Below are positions 1 to 9,332 of a DNA stretch of 64,000 bases, one piece after another (the stretch's first letter is position 1; each line of letters starts with the position of its first letter). Origin of the DNA: Mesostigma viride. Lineage: Eukaryota; Streptophyta; Mesostigmatophyceae; Mesostigmatales; Mesostigmataceae. The position numbers and the translations under genes were made by a program. The stretch spans positions 6,128,654 to 6,192,653 of the forward strand of contig RPFO01000213.1 of assembly GCA_009746045.1 (NCBI GenBank), in the 5' to 3' direction. Under the pieces are notes generated by a model that saw only the letters and a program-made list of their open reading frames with translations, was not told the origin of the DNA and searched no databases.

Positions 1-549
1 GCTCTGCAAAGGGCCAAGAAGCAGCCCAAGGTAGCCAAGCTCAGGTGGCATGGCAATCTGGGGCTGGACACTGCCTTAGAAGTAGACACTAATTCTCAGG
101 TTTCCATCATTGGGACCAGAGCTGCAGCAGGGTACAGCATGTCTGAGCCCAGCTATCAGTTTGTGTCTGACTTCAGTGGCGGGGTACACGTGAAGGTACT
201 GGGTGAGGTATCTACTCCTATCCTTGGACAGGACACTGCATTTTGTGTCTTGGAGGGCTATCAGGGACCTGCTCTTCTGGGGCAGAATTTCCTATGCCAG
301 GATGGGGTAGTGATCACGTCCTCTCTCCTGACTAAGGAAGGGGCTGGTCAGGTCCCACTGATTAATTTCAGGACCACTCACCTATCACATGCAGTAACCA
401 GGTCGGTTACTAGCGTGTGCAAGTGTGCCAGGGGCAGGAGCCCTTGGTTGATGACCTCATATTGCCAGCTGCTAGTCATCCAAGCAGTTTGGGCATTGGT
501 CCTCACTCACTTGCTGGACACAGCCCTATCAACTACCAAGGCCTGGTGA
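1..549 (+). pseudogene. copia-like polyprotein fragment, protease region
   Basis: This frame is open from the left edge to a stop at 547-549, so it is the truncated 5' side of a polyprotein. Around positions 88-130 it reads EVDTNSQVSIIGT, which has the D-T-x-[SG] plus hydrophobic pattern of a retropepsin active site, although Gly is replaced by Asn. About 60 codons later comes ALLGQNFL, like the [IL]-[IL]-G-x-x-[FW] motif at the end of retropepsins. The downstream reverse transcriptase region is in another frame and overlaps from 417, so the copy is frameshifted. Assignment to an LTR retrotransposon protease is inferred from these short motifs and the adjoining RT. No integrase or LTR lies inside the window. 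Confidence 0.55.
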
Positions 550-1298
550 AGCTCATGTCCTCTCCCATTATGTGTCCCCAGGTCACACTGGGTCTGATTA
601 AATCTGGGGAGGACTGGATCTCCAAGAAATGCGTGGAACCTGTCAATGACCTGCCTCCTGCACGGCGTCTACTCAAGCTCAAGTTTGTCATCAAGATGAA
701 GGAGGTGGACGGGGTCAAGGTACCACATGTCAGGCCAGTGCTGAATGAGTTCAAGGGTACTGGTGAGTGCACTGCTGAGGAGTTGTATACCCCTGGCATG
801 CTGCATGACACTTGGAGGCTGCTGCTGTGTGTATTTCTAGGCCTTCTCAACAAGGGCTTGGACTATGGCTCAGTGGTGGTAGATTTCAAGAGAGCATTTC
901 TGGAGGGGGATGCAGATGTGGCACAGGAAAAGTGGGAGGGCAAGACGCCTTTCTATGTTAGGGTGCCTGCTGTATGGAAAAGGGACATTCACACTGAGTT
1001 CCTTAAAATCCTCAAGGGCCTGGAGGGCCTGAGGTCAAGTCCAATAATCTGGAGGGAGACTCTCAACCGTTTCCTGAAGGAGCATTGCAACTTGAAGGTT
1101 TCTCCTGTAGACCTCTGTATGTTTCTGGGGCAATGGGAAGGCCTACCAGTGTATGCTTCGCTGCACGGGGATGACCTGCACCTGCTGGCTCCTACGTCGT
1201 GGCTTAAGCAGTTGATCTCCATCATTAAGTCCAAGTTTCCTCTGGGTAGGGAGCAATGGCAGGTGGAGAATGAATTGTTAATCATCCCACGGTCCTAA
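417..1298 (+). pseudogene. Ty1/copia-type reverse transcriptase, N-terminal half, broken
   Basis: The translation follows the copia RT plan. A lysine-rich start (LLKLKFVIKMKEVDG) is followed by VRPVLNEFKGTG (the K-A-R-L-V-A-x-G region). Motif A is VVDFKRAFLEGD (canonical D-V-K-T-A-F-L-N-G), and then comes YASLHGDDLHLLAPT, where HGDD stands in the usual YVDD position. Reading ends at 1298 because a separate element with GGTCCTAAATTTAGGAC ends begins at 1291. The RT continues after that insertion at about 3031. The atypical catalytic box and missing downstream half make this copy non-functional. Family assignment is fairly secure; activity is excluded by the break. Confidence 0.75.
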
Positions 1299-3030
1299 AT
1301 TTAGGACTTTGTCCTAAATCGTCCTAGTGGTCACTATAACCGAGGTACCGGGGGGGGGGTCACTATATGGACCGTACCCCATGTGGACCGTACCCGGCAT
1401 GATGTACCCGACCCGTGGTACCGGCACATGGTACCCGGATTCCGTACCCGGGTACCGGGTATAATGGCGGGAAAGTAGGTACCTCGACCAAAAATATAAC
1501 CGATTTTGGAGCGAAAAAGTGGGTGCGGGAATGAAGTGAGGTGGATATGGCGACCTGACAATGGTGGCCGGCGTTTTCACGTGCGTTTATCATTTCGGGC
1601 GCCCAGTAGCAAAAACGAAAGGTTGTTAGTTATGCTTAAAGGCTGTGAATATTTTCTGCGCAAGTTTTTATGTGTAGCGCTGTATCACAGCGGCACAACA
1701 CAAATGGGTCGCAGATCGCCTGCTCGCGGAGGGTCGATTTTGGCACAAACATGTTAGTGTATTAGCAATGGTGGTGCGAATCAAGCCAGGAAATTTTTGT
1801 GGACGATTTTTATTATAGTCTGGAGTTTAGAAACGGAGTATTTGACATGGGAGCGCCTGGGCCGTGATATTCTTGCCCGATTTCCATTGTCGACCATGTT
1901 TTAGGGACGTTCAGGCTGGGCAGCGAGCGCACCTTATAGGTCTTCACTTTCGGTATTTCTTGGACCTAGAACGCAGCACAAGCGTGGTTTATATCATTGT
2001 CGAACCGGTTGGCCAGCTTTGGTGCGCTCAGCTCTCGGAAAGCTGACCTCGCTGCGGATTTCAGCGACTTTTTTGCAACCATCTGGAATGAGGCGACGTA
2101 AGTAGCAGGTAAGTGCCGGGTTGTCCTAGATCATGAGTGTAACTGGCAACGCTGTCGTGGTGTTTTGAGTCAGCCAGCTATGCCTAAAAAGAGGGGACGC
2201 TCTCTGTGCACATAACTGTCACACATAGTTGGTTTACGTCATACAATTTTTTACGTCTCTATCTTCGTCGTCCGCTGCAGCTAAAACACACATGCGTAAG
2301 AGCAGTTTTACTCATGTGTTAGTTATAAACCATGGTCCTATGGCCTGCAGTCGTTCAGGGTGTTCTCAGACAGTATATACAGTATGGTTTACGTGTTACA
2401 TGCACCCTGAATTCGCTCACAAAGCGTTGCATGTTAGCACAACGTTGTTTTGTAACTTGATTTGGCTGCATTCATGTGTTAGTTGCAATGCAAATGCAAT
2501 GTTTTTTCATCGCTGGGTGGTGGCCAGCATGTCCGTGATGTCAAAGAAGGTTTGGCATATGCTTAGAGAAAGTTTACCGCAAGGGGTGGGCCATGTTCAA
2601 GCCGGGCAACCTCAGCAACCATGCAACCCTATATTGCATTACCTGCACCATCTGTGACACCGTTAATCACGCGTATATATAGAGGCAGCCACAGCAGGGT
2701 ATGGCCTTGTTATACGCTGCCCCGCCATCCCAAGGCCTCGTAGGGTCCCCTAGCGCTTGTAAGATGCTCAAGGGACCGTGTGGATAGCATGGTCATGCGT
2801 TGACAATAATTGGTCCTAATGGTCCTAAAACCCACATTTTGGCCAAATTCGCGCTTTGAGGTCTGGCAGGTGGCAGGGCCCATTCATGCACTAAATGTAA
2901 TTATTTGACCCCAGGTTTTTGATAGAAACTAAAAAAGTGTGTTATCTGTCATGGGCACGAATGCCAGGGTCAAATTTTAATGTTTGCATATATATTTTTT
3001 AATTCCACTTGGTCCTAAATTTAGGACTTT
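1291..3030. mobile_element. 1.74-kb insertion with palindromic 20-bp ends in copia RT
   Basis: The same 20-bp sequence occurs at 1291-1310 and 3011-3030. It contains the perfect palindrome GTCCTAAATTTAGGAC, so it is both a direct and an inverted repeat. Copia RT coding stops at the left end and resumes after the right end (FTGKMDNEPLLFVGMEATL), which marks the interval as an insertion. The left part (1340-1465) is packed with GTACC/GGTAC motifs and a poly-G run. Additional TGGTCCTAA motifs lie near the right end (2810-2830). No ORF inside resembles a transposase, so it is probably a non-autonomous DNA transposon. The superfamily is unknown and no clear target-site duplication outside the repeat is seen. 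Confidence 0.6.
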
Positions 3031-3887
3031 TACTGGGAAGATGGACAATGAGCCTCTGCTGTTTGTGGGCATGGAGGCCACACTGGTCAAGAAGGGGGGA
3101 GAATGGCGTATGCTGCTGGTGGGGGGTAATGCTTATCAAGAAACCCTCATTAGCAAGCTTCCTCCAGTCATCACACAGGCAGTGTGTCCTATGGTCAGAG
3201 GCATGGTTGCTTGGGTGGCAGGCATTTCCAGGCCAGACCTTATGGTCATAGCCATGCAGGTTGCCTGATGACATGCTGATGGAGCTAGGGTCTGCCAAGG
3301 TGGCTGATCAGGTCAGGGCTTCGTCTGGCATTCTGTTGTCTGCAGTGGATTTATCACAACCCATTTGCATGGAGCTGTATGTGGATAGCTCAATGGACAG
3401 CAGGCAGGTCTCCAAGGTCAGGGGCAGGGCTGCAGGGCTCTTTGTGCTCTGACAGGAAGGCCTGGGGAGTTTGGTGAGCTGGTTTAGTCGCCTGCACAAA
3501 CGGGTGGCTGTCAGCAGTGATGTGGCAGAATGCAGGGATATTTGTGAAGGCATTCACACAAGCCTTTGATGAAGGAGTTGCTTTAGGCCTTTATCTGTCA
3601 GCCCTGGCCAGGTTGCAGAGGTACTTGTTGAACAAGCTGCCTCACGGTGTAAGTGCCAGTTGTCCTCCAACAAGCCTAGGAAATCACATGCCAAAGCTCT
3701 ACCTCAGGGCATTGGTGATCTGCAGTGTGATATCCAACACATGTTTGGGCATGCCACTTCTCTGTCAAACAACTTTGCCTTCCGTATGGGCAAGGCACCC
3801 CTTCTCAAGGCGTGCCAGAGTCTGTGTAATCAATTGATTGACAGTTCAGCTGTGACAGTGCAGCTGAATACTTGGACGCGTCCCTAG
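3031..3887 (+). pseudogene. Ty1/copia-type RT C-terminus and RNase H remnant
   Basis: This segment continues the RT interrupted at 1291. LLFVGMEATLVKKGGEWRML and SRPDLMVIAMQ resemble the copia RT thumb (the usual G-x-L-x-Y-L-x-x-T-R-P-D-I region). Further on, MELYVDSSMDS, then LVSWFSRLHKRVAVSSDVAE, matches copia RNase H (D-x-D-W ... V-S-W-x-S-x-K-Q-x-x-V-A-L-S-S-x-E-A-E). Several stops and frame changes (about 3268, 3452 and 3570) break it. The tail (3660-3887) has no recognisable domain and runs into the left arm of a long inverted repeat at 3806. No 3' LTR was found before that junction. Confidence 0.65.
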
Positions 3888-3971
3888 CAAGCTATATGTG
3901 TGACTTGGTAGCACCGGGACGCTAGTTCTTGCGTGCACGTTCTCTGGGCACTGCGACCCTGTCGCCTGCTG
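3806..3971 (+). repeat. Left arm of ~166-bp inverted repeat
   Basis: By eye this stretch is about 95% identical to the reverse complement of 5952-6117. The two arms bracket a 2.3-kb segment with two minus-strand ORFs. The gag-like ORF ends inside this arm (stop 3884-3886). Beyond the inner end lie 28 bp (3968-3995) that also occur in the copia RT at 3058-3085. Confidence 0.85.
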
Positions 3972-4906
3972 TTTGTGGGCATGGAGGCCACACTGTTGTC
4001 AGATGCGTTGCCCTGCGTGGGCTTGCCACCCACCCGCTTGAACACGGACTTGGAGTGTGACCTCCCGTCAGGGTCGGGGGAACGGCTGCCCTTGCGCTTG
4101 TTGTGGTTGCCCCCACGCCCTCCTTGGCTTCTGTCAGCCTCAGACGATTTGGAGCCCCCCTGGGCACGCCCACCTGCATGGGTTGCCTTCACAGCTGGCA
4201 CCCCCCCCTCAAACAGCTCCTCAGCTTCGAGGGCTTGCTTGATGATGACCTTGTAGGCCTTCATGGTGGAGTGAGGAGCACACATGACCTTGAGAGATCC
4301 ACGTGTGGCCTTATCCAGCCCAGAGACCTTCAACCTCTTGGTCAGGGCTATATTGTCTGCCACGTTGAAACCGTGGGCCCTGCCTTCCTCAACCATTTTG
4401 CAATAGTTAAGGAAATTCTGGATGAGATCCCCCTTGACCTCCCACCCTTGATACTTGTCTTGCCAATGGATGCCGACCTTCTTGCGCTGGTCTTCAAGCA
4501 GTTCCTTCAGCTCAGCTACATATAATGCCCAGGCCTTGTTGGCCTTCTTGCACTCCCTGGTCAGGTCCTTGATCTGGTCAGTACACTTTCCAAACGTGCT
4601 ACTTCCTATCCAGATCTGATAGTAGTTGGTACCCCCGTACATTCTAGGAAACCCTTCCAATCCTTCTACAAACTCTTCAGCCTGCTTAGGCTTGGAGTCT
4701 GAGGTCACAGGTTGTAGCTGATTTACAATTAATAGACCCTGGGTGGTGAGGTCAAATCCATGCACAGCTTGTGTATTATTATTGTTGAGAGGGATATTGG
4801 TTATTTCACCGGTGACACCCACGTCATCTACGTGAGCTGTCCCACTACCCGCACCCCCATTATTCCCACTGGCTGGGGCGCCCTTGCTACGTCGCCCGTC
4901 TGCCAT
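3884..4906 (-). CDS. gag-like protein of a retroelement
   Basis: This is an intact 340-codon ORF starting MADGRRSKGAP. The N-terminal ~60 residues are low-complexity. Residues ~70-240 form an alpha-rich, K/E-rich region (ELKELLEDQRKKVGIHWQDK, FLNYCKMVEEGRAHGFNVAD) of the kind seen in retrotransposon capsids. The C-terminal ~100 residues are basic, G/S/R-rich and nucleic-acid-binding in character (HNKRKGSRSPDPDGRSHSK). There is no CCHC knuckle. Its 3' end lies in the inverted-repeat arm and its last ~30 codons are also encoded by the opposite arm at 5952-6046. It runs opposite to the neighbouring copia pol, so it either belongs to a different element or was inverted. The gag role is inferred from composition and context. 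Confidence 0.5.
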   Translation of the reverse strand: MADGRRSKGAPASGNNGGAGSGTAHVDDVGVTGEITNIPLNNNNTQAVHGFDLTTQGLLIVNQLQPVTSDSKPKQAEEFVEGLEGFPRMYGGTNYYQIWIGSSTFGKCTDQIKDLTRECKKANKAWALYVAELKELLEDQRKKVGIHWQDKYQGWEVKGDLIQNFLNYCKMVEEGRAHGFNVADNIALTKRLKVSGLDKATRGSLKVMCAPHSTMKAYKVIIKQALEAEELFEGGVPAVKATHAGGRAQGGSKSSEADRSQGGRGGNHNKRKGSRSPDPDGRSHSKSVFKRVGGKPTQGNASDNSVASMPTNSRRQGRSAQRTCTQELASRCYQVTHIAC

Positions 4907-5066
4907 GATGCACTACAAGCTGTTCTAGAACACTGGAGCAAAGCAGCAAAACAAAATATGTACAAAACTGTCGAGTAATGCCGCCTGCACCGGTGTCGAC
5001 GCCGCCGCGAAATGCCGTCGAAATGCCGACAAAATGCCGACGAGTACTGGAAAAATGGCCGACGTT

Positions 5067-5816
5067 TTAATAATCGAGACCACGGAAGTCGCAGTACTCG
5101 TACGCGAACTCAGCGTCCTCCATGTCTGGCGTAATAGCCGGACCTGCGTCGGCGTGGATTAAAACAGGCGTGCTCGCCTGGTTTTGTGTCGGCAGGAAAA
5201 CTGCGATGCGCCGACGCGCGACAATGCGGAGAGGATGCGTGAAGATGGATAAAAGTTCCCAGCCAGCTGGGATCCACTCATGCAGAGCAGAGAGAAACGC
5301 CACCAGCTTAATGAGAACCTGGCGTTCGCGAGTGCGTACACCGCGAGTGAGCAGCGATAGCAACGCGATATCTTGGAATAAATTTGTTGAGACCACGGGC
5401 GCGCCTCCCGTGCGCGTCGCAGCCCAGTTTTGTAGATTCCGCTGGTAGCCGGTGAGCGACGAAATGGCGTTGTCCACCTCCTCGATGGCGGTGGTGACCT
5501 CGTTAACCGAACGAAGGCCTCCGCGGACCTGGACCGTAAAAGCCGATAGAATTGACCGAATTGAGTCCAACGGACCACGAATCGCCGGCACCAGCTGCGG
5601 CAGGCGTGGATCTTCCGGGAAATCGCCCAGCAACGGTAGAGCTGCCAGCTGTCGACGATGCAATTCGTCGAGCGATGTCGTGACCTCGTCAATTAGAGCT
5701 TGCCACGGCGCAGCAATCGGCTGCGGACCACGCGGTGGTGGAGCCGGTAATGGATCTGCCGGCGGAGCAGCTATTTCCTCGTCAGTGGGAATTCGGAAAT
5801 CGAAGGAATTCGGCAT
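5067..5816 (-). CDS. Hypothetical protein in inverted-repeat segment
   Basis: This intact 249-codon ORF starts MPNSFDFRIPTDEEIAAPPA. It opens with a proline-rich leader, followed by a long helical region (residues ~45-165, e.g. ALIDEVTTSLDELHRRQLAA and VNEVTTAIEEVDNAISSLTG) and a moderately hydrophobic part (VLIKLVAFLSALHEWIPAGW). It ends in an acidic tail. I do not recognise a family. It is upstream of, and codirectional with, the gag-like ORF, with a 160-bp gap, inside the same inverted repeats. It could be a second structural protein of that element, but nothing in the sequence proves it. Confidence 0.45.
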   Translation of the reverse strand: MPNSFDFRIPTDEEIAAPPADPLPAPPPRGPQPIAAPWQALIDEVTTSLDELHRRQLAALPLLGDFPEDPRLPQLVPAIRGPLDSIRSILSAFTVQVRGGLRSVNEVTTAIEEVDNAISSLTGYQRNLQNWAATRTGGAPVVSTNLFQDIALLSLLTRGVRTRERQVLIKLVAFLSALHEWIPAGWELLSIFTHPLRIVARRRIAVFLPTQNQASTPVLIHADAGPAITPDMEDAEFAYEYCDFRGLDY

Positions 5817-5951
5817 GAGTGAGATTCGGCGAGTGATACGAGTTGTGAGAGAGAGATGCCGAAGTTCGCCATGGTTCTTGCAGGAATGTTGCCTTTATTA
5901 TGAATAAGGAAACACAGACGTAAGTCACGTCACTTCCAAGACTGCACGCAG

Positions 5952-6117
5952 CACAGGCGACAGGGTCGCAGTGCCAAGAGAGCGTGCACGCAAGAAGTAG
6001 CGTCCCGGTGCTACCAAGTCACACATATAGCTTGCTAGGGACGCGTCCAAGTATTCAGCTGCACTGTCACAGCTGAACTGTCAATCAATTGATTACACAG
6101 ACTCTGGTACGCCTTTG
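5952..6117 (-). repeat. Right arm of ~166-bp inverted repeat
   Basis: This is the reverse complement of 3806-3971 with a few substitutions. On the plus strand it encodes a second copy of the gag-like C-terminus (ASRCYQVTHIAC then stop), so that tail is present in both orientations 2 kb apart. Confidence 0.85.
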
Positions 6118-6387
6118 GCGCGCAGATCTATCAATTGTCCAAACGGCTAGTCCTGTGGACCTATCCGTACATTCTGTCTCATAGGTCCTGGCGCGCTACA
6201 GCACGCCTACCTATCAATTGACTATCAAGTCCTGTACAATTCCTGTCAACGTCCTGCTGACTATCAAAGTGACACTTGTACATCCTGTGTCCGTACGCGC
6301 CCACAGCACTTGGCGCGCCGGGTACTGTCGGCACAGCCTAGGAAACGTCATAACTATAAGGTAATCTCACTCGTAATACTTAAGCAG
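6118..6387. other. No gene seen; CAATTG-rich spacer
   Basis: No coding similarity is visible. The stretch repeats short words (TATCAATTG, GTCCTGT, GGCGCGC) several times, suggesting decayed tandem duplication next to the inverted-repeat arm. Confidence 0.4.
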
Positions 6388-6888
6388 CCATCGCCGACTT
6401 CGCCACGAAGCTCCAGGAGCTGGAGGACCACCGCCAGGCCCACCAACGGGAGATCACCAACCGCGCTCACCGCGAGTGCCGAGTGGTGCTACGTCACTTC
6501 CCCCAGAAACCAGGTGAGACGTCAACCTCTCTTGCTGACGAGCTCAAGAACCAGCTTCTTACCCTCATGGGCCTGCATGGTAGGTGAGGTAGAACTGCGT
6601 GGGTGCCACGGCCTTCCCCACTCACGGGACAAGGTGGCTCCCCCACCAGTCCTGCTCACCTTCCCCTCCCCTGAGGATAAGCGGCCGTGCCTCTCTCACC
6701 GCAAGGGGTTGCACGACCTCAATTGGACGCTGGTGGATGACGACCTGACCCCCGCTCAGCAACAGCAGCGACGCGACCTGTGTCCGGAATACCTCCGCCA
6801 TAAGCAGGACCCCCAGAAGCCCAAGGTGCACTGGAGGGGCGGGGACCTGATGATCAACCACAAGATGTGGACGCCCCCAGCGGGCTAG
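6388..6888 (+). pseudogene. LINE ORF1-like relic (coiled coil, RRM-like, CTD)
   Basis: Two frames together give the layout of a LINE ORF1 protein. The first frame (6388-6590) reads FATKLQELEDHRQAHQREIT, a coiled coil, then RECRVVLRHFPQK and LADELKNQLLTLMGL, an RRM-like start, and ends at a stop. The second frame (6622-6888) reads VLLTFPSPEDKRPCLSHRKG then WTLVDDDLTPAQQQQRRDLC, which matches the usual ORF1 C-terminal pattern (V-x-F-x-[SN]-x-x-[DE]... D-D-L-T-P-x-Q-x-x-x-R). A frameshift near 6590 and the lack of an ATG mark it as a relic. The LINE-A 3' end follows at 7240-7320, but no ORF2 lies between. Confidence 0.6.
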
Positions 6889-7239
6889 AATAGCAATAGC
6901 CCTAGCTTGTAACCATTGGAGTCACTGCACCGCTAAGGCAGCCATGCCTAGAATGTTTGCCTAGCTGTGCCAACATACCTAGTCATGTGCCGCCAACGCA
7001 CGGTTACTACACAACCAGCCATAGCCTTAGCCTAGTCCTAGTACAGCCATGCTACGCCCTGGCTATGTTCAGATTACTTGCCCACGCTATACTTGTTATG
7101 CCACGCTTACATGGGTCTTATTACAGCCACAGTTTGCCGGATCGTTATAGCCTGTCCTTTTAGCTAGCGCGCCCGAATGCAGCTGTGGCATGCCTTTGGC
7201 ATGAAGGAGACTGGGGGTCTCTGCCCTTTCTCCTGTAGT

Positions 7240-7320
7240 GCACACACAGGGATTACAAGCACTTCGGTGCTCCGTGACTCCCCAACGGGAGCACGTGTTT
7301 AATTAATTAATTAATTAAGG
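7240..7320 (+). mobile_element. LINE-A 3' terminus: hairpin plus (TTAA)n tail
   Basis: GCTCCGTGACTCCCCAACGG followed by GAGCACG forms a stem-loop immediately before a TTAATTAATTAATTAATTAA tract ending at 7320. The same hairpin plus tail closes the larger LINE at 22,112-22,165 (minus) and a fragment at 30,406-30,471 (plus), so this is the family's conserved 3' end. The interval 6889-7240 has no recognisable gene. Confidence 0.65.
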
Positions 7321-9304
7321 TGAGGGTCCGGGCGCGAATTTTTTGGCGCCGAAAAAATTCGCGGTAAATTAAGGTGAGGGTCCGGGCGCGAATTTTTTGG
7401 CGCCGAAAAAATTCGCGGTACCCGTCCGTACCGTGAAAAAGTGGAGCACGGTGCGCGCACCCCTAGCGGAGCTGGCCATGGCGACGGCTTTCAGGCAAAA
7501 CTAGACAAATATAACATGCGGAATGCAGAGAAATTGCGAGAATCTTGAAGGCGGTGAGTTTATGATATTATTTCATCGCTAAGTTTGTGCGCTTTGCAAT
7601 GTCGATAATTTTATTGATGACCATCGCCGCGGGGGTCCAATCCGAAATTTTCGTCGCGAGGAATAAATAAGAATGCACGCTGCACGGCCGTGATTGTCAG
7701 GTTTTATGAGCTTTACTTAGCGTCAAGGATGCGTTTGCATTGTCAATAGAGAATCCTAAAGAAATTTGCCGGGGTTTTGCAAGATTTCCGTCATTTTCGG
7801 TAAGACACTGTCCAGGCTCGCCGGATGCATGCGCGTCTCATCTTTCCATGGAAGGTTGGTCTTTCTTGCGCCGCTGGGCAAATGGCACTGCCGGTAATGG
7901 TACGATCCCGTGCTTAGCGTACCCCTATGAATGTTTCGCTTCTTTAAAGGGTTGTCAACGCAAGTTTTCGCCTTCTATCCGCGCAGTTAGCGCCAGGTAG
8001 CATGCCATTCCGTGCTGCGCATCGCCAGATTCCTGGCAGCTTTCAGTGCCTTAATCTAGGTTGCATCGCTGGGACGTGTCGAATCATGAGCCGTGGCATG
8101 TTGGCAAGTTGTCAGGGATTTGTCGAGTGGTTTCTTGGAAGGAGTTTGGTAAAAACACTCAGTTTTGTATGAATATTGACGCAGCCTTTCTTAGCAGCGG
8201 TTTCAGTGTGCTTAGAGGCTCACAAGGTTGAGGTTGTTTCTTAGCAAACAATCGCGCTGAAAAGAAAAGCTATAGTGGGCGTTCTGAGGGGCATATTGCA
8301 TGGGTGGAACTGCATGTAGGTAGGGGACACCGTTGTTTTCTTGGCCTCTCTCCCACTGAATTATGAGACAGCCCTGTCATATGCTAGCAAGGCAAAGTAA
8401 CCATGGTAAGAAGCCCTGGTGGCACGCAGCATTTATGATTACATATATGACAGTACATATGCTTTCTCTGTGGACTGTCTGTTGTTCCCCTTGGTTGGGC
8501 ATTCAGTGGATATGGCTTTCTAGGGTGCATTGGACACCTTCAGTTGGTTTTGGTATGATGATCACAGCATACGCCTAGAATTTGCTTCAGAAGTGCTGGC
8601 TAGACATGTAGAGCTACCTGCCTTGTTGCTGTGCACACACCCATGAGGTTGCCCGTGCCAAGGTAAGGCAAGGGCACATGAGGTGCCCAGCCACCTCCTT
8701 GTACGTTGTGCTCGCATTGGGCATGGTCTGGAGCCATTTGGATGGCATAGAGAGTGTTCGTGTGCCTTAATACTCACTATTGCCTTCCTTAGCGGCTGCA
8801 CAGGTGGCCAACTGCCAAACGCTATAACTTCCACGTTTGTACTCAGAATGAGCTCAAACTTTGTGGGATTGTGTACGCCCATGTCTAGTATTTGTGTATA
8901 TCTCCCCAGGGTCAAATTGTGTGTCTATGGTTTGGTTTTTTTTTTTCAGCCCAAAAAAAGACCTCTTTTGGGGGAAAATTAATAACTGATGAAATACTCA
9001 CCATTTTGGGGTGCTAATTAGGTGGAAAATTTGCAAACTGGGGCAACTATATAAATGGGAATATATTGAAACATGCAAAAAGATGCCCCAATGGTCCTAG
9101 GCAGAATGTGCCATAAATAGCGTCTTTTGCTATTTTTAGCACAATACGAGCGTGTAACTGTGCATACCACCCTCAACAAGTGGTGGGATGGACCCCCATA
9201 CATCCTTAAATTACTTGCCAAAATCATCTCTTGGGTCCCCCCAGGTCAACAGTACATGTTATTCCATGGTATGGTTTCAGGGGGGCTGGCACCATACCCT
9301 CACC
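7321..9304 (+). mobile_element. ~1.98-kb non-autonomous element with TTAA flanks, copy 1
   Basis: The left end GGTGAGGGTCC follows a TTAA tract and the right end ...ACCCTCACC is followed by TTAA tracts, giving inverted termini with TTAA target-type flanks. The left subterminal region holds a near-palindrome (CGAATTTTTTGGCGCC followed by GAAAAAATTCG) and is duplicated once (7317-7368 and 7369-7420). Copy 2 at 9333-11249 is colinear throughout with scattered differences. No ORF resembles a transposase; the small ORFs (e.g. 7740-8000) are not conserved in frame between copies. It lies directly against the (TTAA)n tail of a LINE-A fragment. Confidence 0.75.
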
Positions 9305-9332
9305 TTAATTAATTAATTAATTAATTAATTAA
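9305..9332. repeat. (TTAA)7 tract between tandem elements
   Basis: Seven perfect TTAA units separate the right end of copy 1 from the left end of copy 2. Such tracts also occur at 7301-7320, 16,207-16,229, 16,651-16,665, 22,112-22,133 and 58,570-58,590, usually at element edges. Confidence 0.9.
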
